Shown here: piece by piece, positions 15,102 to 17,423 of the stretch
Position numbering within the stretch: position 1 is the stretch's first letter
How the letters are laid out: every line of letters starts with the position of its first letter
NCBI GenBank assembly: GCA_945878545.1
Contig: CAMCTQ010000011.1
Location: 1 to 17,423, forward strand
Length of the DNA stretch: 17,423 bases
Direction of reading: 5' to 3'
Origin: Rickettsia typhi
Lineage (GTDB): Bacteria > Pseudomonadota > Alphaproteobacteria > Rickettsiales > Rickettsiaceae
Translations under genes and position numbers: made by a program
Notes under the pieces: generated by a model
What the model was told of the DNA's origin: nothing
What the model saw: only the letters and a program-made list of their open reading frames with translations
Databases searched by the model: none

Positions 15102-15629
15102 ATGGCTATTTTAGGAGTGATTACAGCACCTGATCCTGTTTTAAAAAAGAAGGCTCAATCCGTTGAGTTAGTTGATGATGGTATCAGGGAAATTATGGAT
15201 AACATGCTTGAAACTATGTATCACGACAAGGGAGTTGGGCTTGCTGCTAACCAAGTAAGTATTTTGAAAAGAATCATTGTGATTGACCTACAAGAAGATG
15301 ATGATACGGAAAGAGCAGAGGGTTTTTATCCATTATTTATGGCAAATCCTACAATAATTGATTGTTCTAACGAGATGGCAGAGGCAATAGAAGCTTGCCT
15401 TTCTGTTCCTGACCAAAAGATAAATGTGTCTCGTCATGCTTCTGTTAAAGTTAAATATCTAGATTATAATAACGAAACAAAAGAACTTGAAGCTACCGAT
15501 TGGCTTGCAAGAGCAATTCAGCATGAGATCGATCATTTAGATGGAAAACTATTACTAGATTATTTATCTAATTTAAGAAAAAATGTAGTAATTCGCAAAC
15601 TGGCTAAGCTAAAAAAACTTTCTGCTTAA
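15102..15629 (+). CDS. def: Peptide deformylase
   Basis: Removes the formyl group from the initiator Met of new proteins; an iron or zinc metalloenzyme on the ribosome. The three family motifs are all present: G-V-G-L-A-A-N-Q at 44-51, E-A-C-L-S at 97-101 (metal ligand Cys99) and Q-H-E-I-D-H at 140-145 (ligands His141 and His145, catalytic Glu142). The second motif has Ala where Gly is nearly always found. I start at the ATG at 15102 (175 residues, M-A-I-L-G-V-I-T-A-P), which suits the family; an in-frame GTG two codons earlier (15096) is possible. Neither has a strong Shine-Dalgarno. fmt follows after 25 nt, the usual pairing. Confidence 0.95.
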   Translation: MAILGVITAPDPVLKKKAQSVELVDDGIREIMDNMLETMYHDKGVGLAANQVSILKRIIVIDLQEDDDTERAEGFYPLFMANPTIIDCSNEMAEAIEACLSVPDQKINVSRHASVKVKYLDYNNETKELEATDWLARAIQHEIDHLDGKLLLDYLSNLRKNVVIRKLAKLKKLSA

Positions 15630-15654
15630 AAAATCTCTACAAAAAACGGTTTAC

Positions 15655-16578
15655 ATGAATGTAATTTTTATGGGTACACCTCTGTTTGCGGTACCAGCGC
15701 TGAAAGCCATATTAGAATCAAAGATTCATAAAGTAGTAGCTGTGTTTTCCCAAAGACCTAAAGCTAAAGGCCGAGGGATGAAAATAGCAGAATCACCTGT
15801 TCATGAGCTTGCTATTAGCTATAATATTCCAGTTTATACACCATCAACTTTAAGAAATGAGGATGCAAACAAACTTATAAAATCTATTGAAGCAGATATA
15901 ATTGTTGTTACCGCTTATGGTTTTATTATTCCAAAAAATATTTTAGAAGCAAAAAAACACGGGTGTTTGAATATCCACCCTTCTGATTTGCCTAAATATC
16001 GAGGGGCAGCACCATTACAGCGCACAATAATTAACGGTGAAAGTGAAACTGCTGTTTGTATTATGCAAATGGATGAGGGCCTTGATACCGGAGACATAAT
16101 ATTGGAACAAAAATTCCATATTTCTGATAAAATTACTTTTACAGAATTGCATGATAAGACTTCACAAATGGGAGCACAGATGCTCGTGCAAGTTCTTGAT
16201 AATATCGATAAAATAAAACCTTTCAAACAATCTGAAGCAGGAATGTTATACGCTCATAAACTTTCCAAAGAAGAATCAAAGCTTGATTGGAATGAATCTG
16301 CTTTTTTAATAGATTGTAAGATAAGAGGGATGAACCCTTGGCCCGGTGTTTATTTTGAATATCAAGATAAAAAGATTAAGATAGTGGAAGCAGAATATGT
16401 TAACATTGATCATCAATATGAGCCTGGATTGCTACTTGATAATAATATTTTTGAAGTTGCTTGCGGCAAGGGTATATTAAGAATTATGAAGCTACAACCG
16501 GAAGGCAAGAGAATAATGAGTGCAAAAGATTATCGTCTGGGTCTTAATAGTAAAGGCAAAAATATAAAATTTTCTTAA
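15655..16578 (+). CDS. fmt: Methionyl-tRNA formyltransferase
   Basis: Transfers the formyl group of 10-formyl-THF to Met-tRNAfMet, making the initiator that def later deformylates. The 307 residues match the family. The opening F-M-G-T-P-x-F-A-V-P is typical. The formyltransferase active site is visible as N106 and H108 (C-L-N-I-H-P-S), then L-P-K-Y-R-G-A-A-P at 112-120, and Asp144 in E-G-L-D-T-G-D. The C-terminal oligonucleotide-binding-like domain (about 205-300) includes N-P-W-P-G-V. It ends 14 nt from the end of the convergent sixA gene, with no hairpin terminator visible between them. Confidence 0.96.
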   Translation: MNVIFMGTPLFAVPALKAILESKIHKVVAVFSQRPKAKGRGMKIAESPVHELAISYNIPVYTPSTLRNEDANKLIKSIEADIIVVTAYGFIIPKNILEAKKHGCLNIHPSDLPKYRGAAPLQRTIINGESETAVCIMQMDEGLDTGDIILEQKFHISDKITFTELHDKTSQMGAQMLVQVLDNIDKIKPFKQSEAGMLYAHKLSKEESKLDWNESAFLIDCKIRGMNPWPGVYFEYQDKKIKIVEAEYVNIDHQYEPGLLLDNNIFEVACGKGILRIMKLQPEGKRIMSAKDYRLGLNSKGKNIKFS

Positions 16579-16592
16579 ATAGTTGAGTTTTT

Positions 16593-17057
16593 TCACGTAA
16601 GTAGACTAATATCAGACCAATATCTAAGCTCTGGGAGGTCTAGACTGATGATTTTGGCGGTTGGCATACCGCTTTCAATTAACGAGTCATATTTTAAGGA
16701 ATCATGCTCTACAAGCTTTAAAGCGGTGTTAAATATTCCAGGATTATGAGCTATAACTAATATGGTTGTATCTTGGTTTTCTTGCTTGGAAATAATGTCT
16801 ATTATTTTTTCAGAGGTACTTGCATATAATTCTGGTAAAACCTCAAATTTGGTGCATTTTACTTTATTTTGAATTATTTCTGCAGTTTGCATTGTTCGTT
16901 TGGCGGATGATACCAGTATTTTATCAATTTTGTGGTTTTCTAAAAATTGTGCCGCTTCTTCAGCCTCTTGAATACCTTTGTTAGTTAACTCCCTGAAAAT
17001 ATCATCCATTTGCCTTGCTTCTTTGGCCTCGGCATGTCTCATTAAAAATAATTTCAT
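16593..17057 (-). CDS. sixA: SixA-type phosphohistidine phosphatase
   Basis: Histidine-phosphatase-superfamily enzyme; SixA in E. coli removes phosphate from His residues of phosphotransfer (HPt or PTS) proteins. The 154 residues fit the small SixA group. The catalytic R-H-A motif is at 7-9 with phospho-acceptor His8; S-S-A-K-R-T-x-Q-T at 50-58 supplies the second Arg (54), and A-H-N-P at 103-106 the second His. N-terminal M-K-L-F-L-M-R-H-A-E-A is typical of SixA. It follows coq7 by 11 nt, probably in the same transcript. The biological target here is unknown. Confidence 0.87.
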   Translation of the reverse strand: MKLFLMRHAEAKEARQMDDIFRELTNKGIQEAEEAAQFLENHKIDKILVSSAKRTMQTAEIIQNKVKCTKFEVLPELYASTSEKIIDIISKQENQDTTILVIAHNPGIFNTALKLVEHDSLKYDSLIESGMPTAKIISLDLPELRYWSDISLLT

Positions 17058-17068
17058 AATTAATATTA

Positions 17069-17423
17069 TTATATTTTTTTACTTAAGAAAATTGCTGACC
17101 TGCAAATAATTTTTATGCAATTTCCAGCAAAATGATCAAACTTATTATTATTTTTTTTTGTAGTTATTGTGGCCAGATTTTTATGATCTACTTCATCGGC
17201 TTTGAATTTTTTAATCTTTTTCAGCATTGAATTTTTTGGGTCGTGTTGCTTGAGATAAGTTATTTGTTCGGAATAATGGTCTTCGATTACTGTTTCAACA
17301 TTTTCAGTGACTATCATAGCTGCTTTTATACTTATTTTTGCCGATATTGCGCCCATTAAATACCCGCCTATAGTCCAGATGGGCATAAGGATTGTAGGTC
17401 TTGATTGGCTCTCTTGGATTTTA
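17069..17423 (-). CDS. coq7: Demethoxyubiquinone hydroxylase Coq7, C-terminal part (cut by the right edge)
   Basis: Di-iron monooxygenase that hydroxylates demethoxyubiquinone, a late step of ubiquinone synthesis at the inner membrane. The frame is open to the window edge, so the first Met in view (17386) is internal: upstream residues read R-P-T-I-L just before M-P-I-W, as in the family. Iron-binding pairs are E-T-V-I-E-D-H-Y (Glu and His) and A-D-E-V-D-H (Glu and His), both on helices. The C-terminal A-I-F-L-S-K-K-I matches the family end. About half the protein is present; the first iron-binding Glu and E-x-x-H pair lie outside. sixA follows 11 nt downstream. Confidence 0.88.
   Translation of the reverse strand, partial: KIQESQSRPTILMPIWTIGGYLMGAISAKISIKAAMIVTENVETVIEDHYSEQITYLKQHDPKNSMLKKIKKFKADEVDHKNLATITTKKNNNKFDHFAGNCIKIICRSAIFLSKKI

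Noticed and set aside
15915..16226. Minus-strand open frame of 103 codons inside fmt
   Set aside because: Shadow of fmt; the plus-strand frame holds the active-site motifs.
1..17423. tRNA, rRNA, CRISPR, transposase or phage genes
   Set aside because: All gaps are short and show no cloverleaf, repeat-spacer array or mobile-element motif by eye.

Overview
The window looks like a piece of chromosome from an obligately host-associated alphaproteobacterium of the order Rickettsiales, probably Rickettsiaceae or a close relative. The DNA is AT-rich throughout, with short A/T-filled intergenic gaps. Nearly every gene is housekeeping. The block ppsR-coaE-dnaQ facing away from hemE-hemH-hemJ across a non-coding gap is the arrangement I know from alphaproteobacterial replication origins such as those of Caulobacter and Rickettsia. 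I cannot name the genus from sequence alone. The serS, def-fmt, sixA and coq7 neighbourhoods suggest synteny that differs in part from Rickettsia itself, but that comes from memory and was not compared.

Layout. The 379-nt gap at 12106-12484 is the probable chromosomal origin (oriC). It holds two perfect DnaA boxes, two or more near-matches, a consensus IHF site overlapping one of the near-matches, small A/T palindromes and an AT-rich tract next to hemE. Almost all genes point away from it. To the left, on the minus strand, come ppsR, coaE and dnaQ (overlapping, one operon), a binding-protein/TRIC-channel fusion, miaB, priA, a mannose-1-phosphate guanylyltransferase, then 5-FTHF cyclo-ligase, cvpA, tatC and serS (tightly packed; serS runs off the left edge). 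To the right, on the plus strand, come hemE, hemH and hemJ (overlapping or close, one operon), then def-fmt behind its own promoter. The exceptions are one plus-strand ABC-2 permease gene on the left arm (7436-8206) and a minus-strand pair, coq7 (cut by the right edge) and sixA, at the right end.

How the genes fit together. hemE-hemH-hemJ supply decarboxylation of uroporphyrinogen, oxidation of protoporphyrinogen and iron insertion, three of the last four steps of heme synthesis; the coproporphyrinogen oxidase is not in the window. coq7 belongs to ubiquinone synthesis and tatC to export of folded (including redox) proteins. def-fmt and the folate enzyme support formyl-Met initiation. dnaQ and priA serve replication and restart, and miaB and serS serve translation. 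The ppsR product would control pyruvate phosphate dikinase.

The most unusual item is the gene at 8284-9915. It joins a secreted amino-acid-type binding domain (family 3) to a complete TRIC/UPF0126 membrane channel domain in one polypeptide, an architecture reminiscent of a ligand-gated channel. The second most notable item is the origin itself. I see no insertion sequence, CRISPR array, tRNA, rRNA or phage gene.
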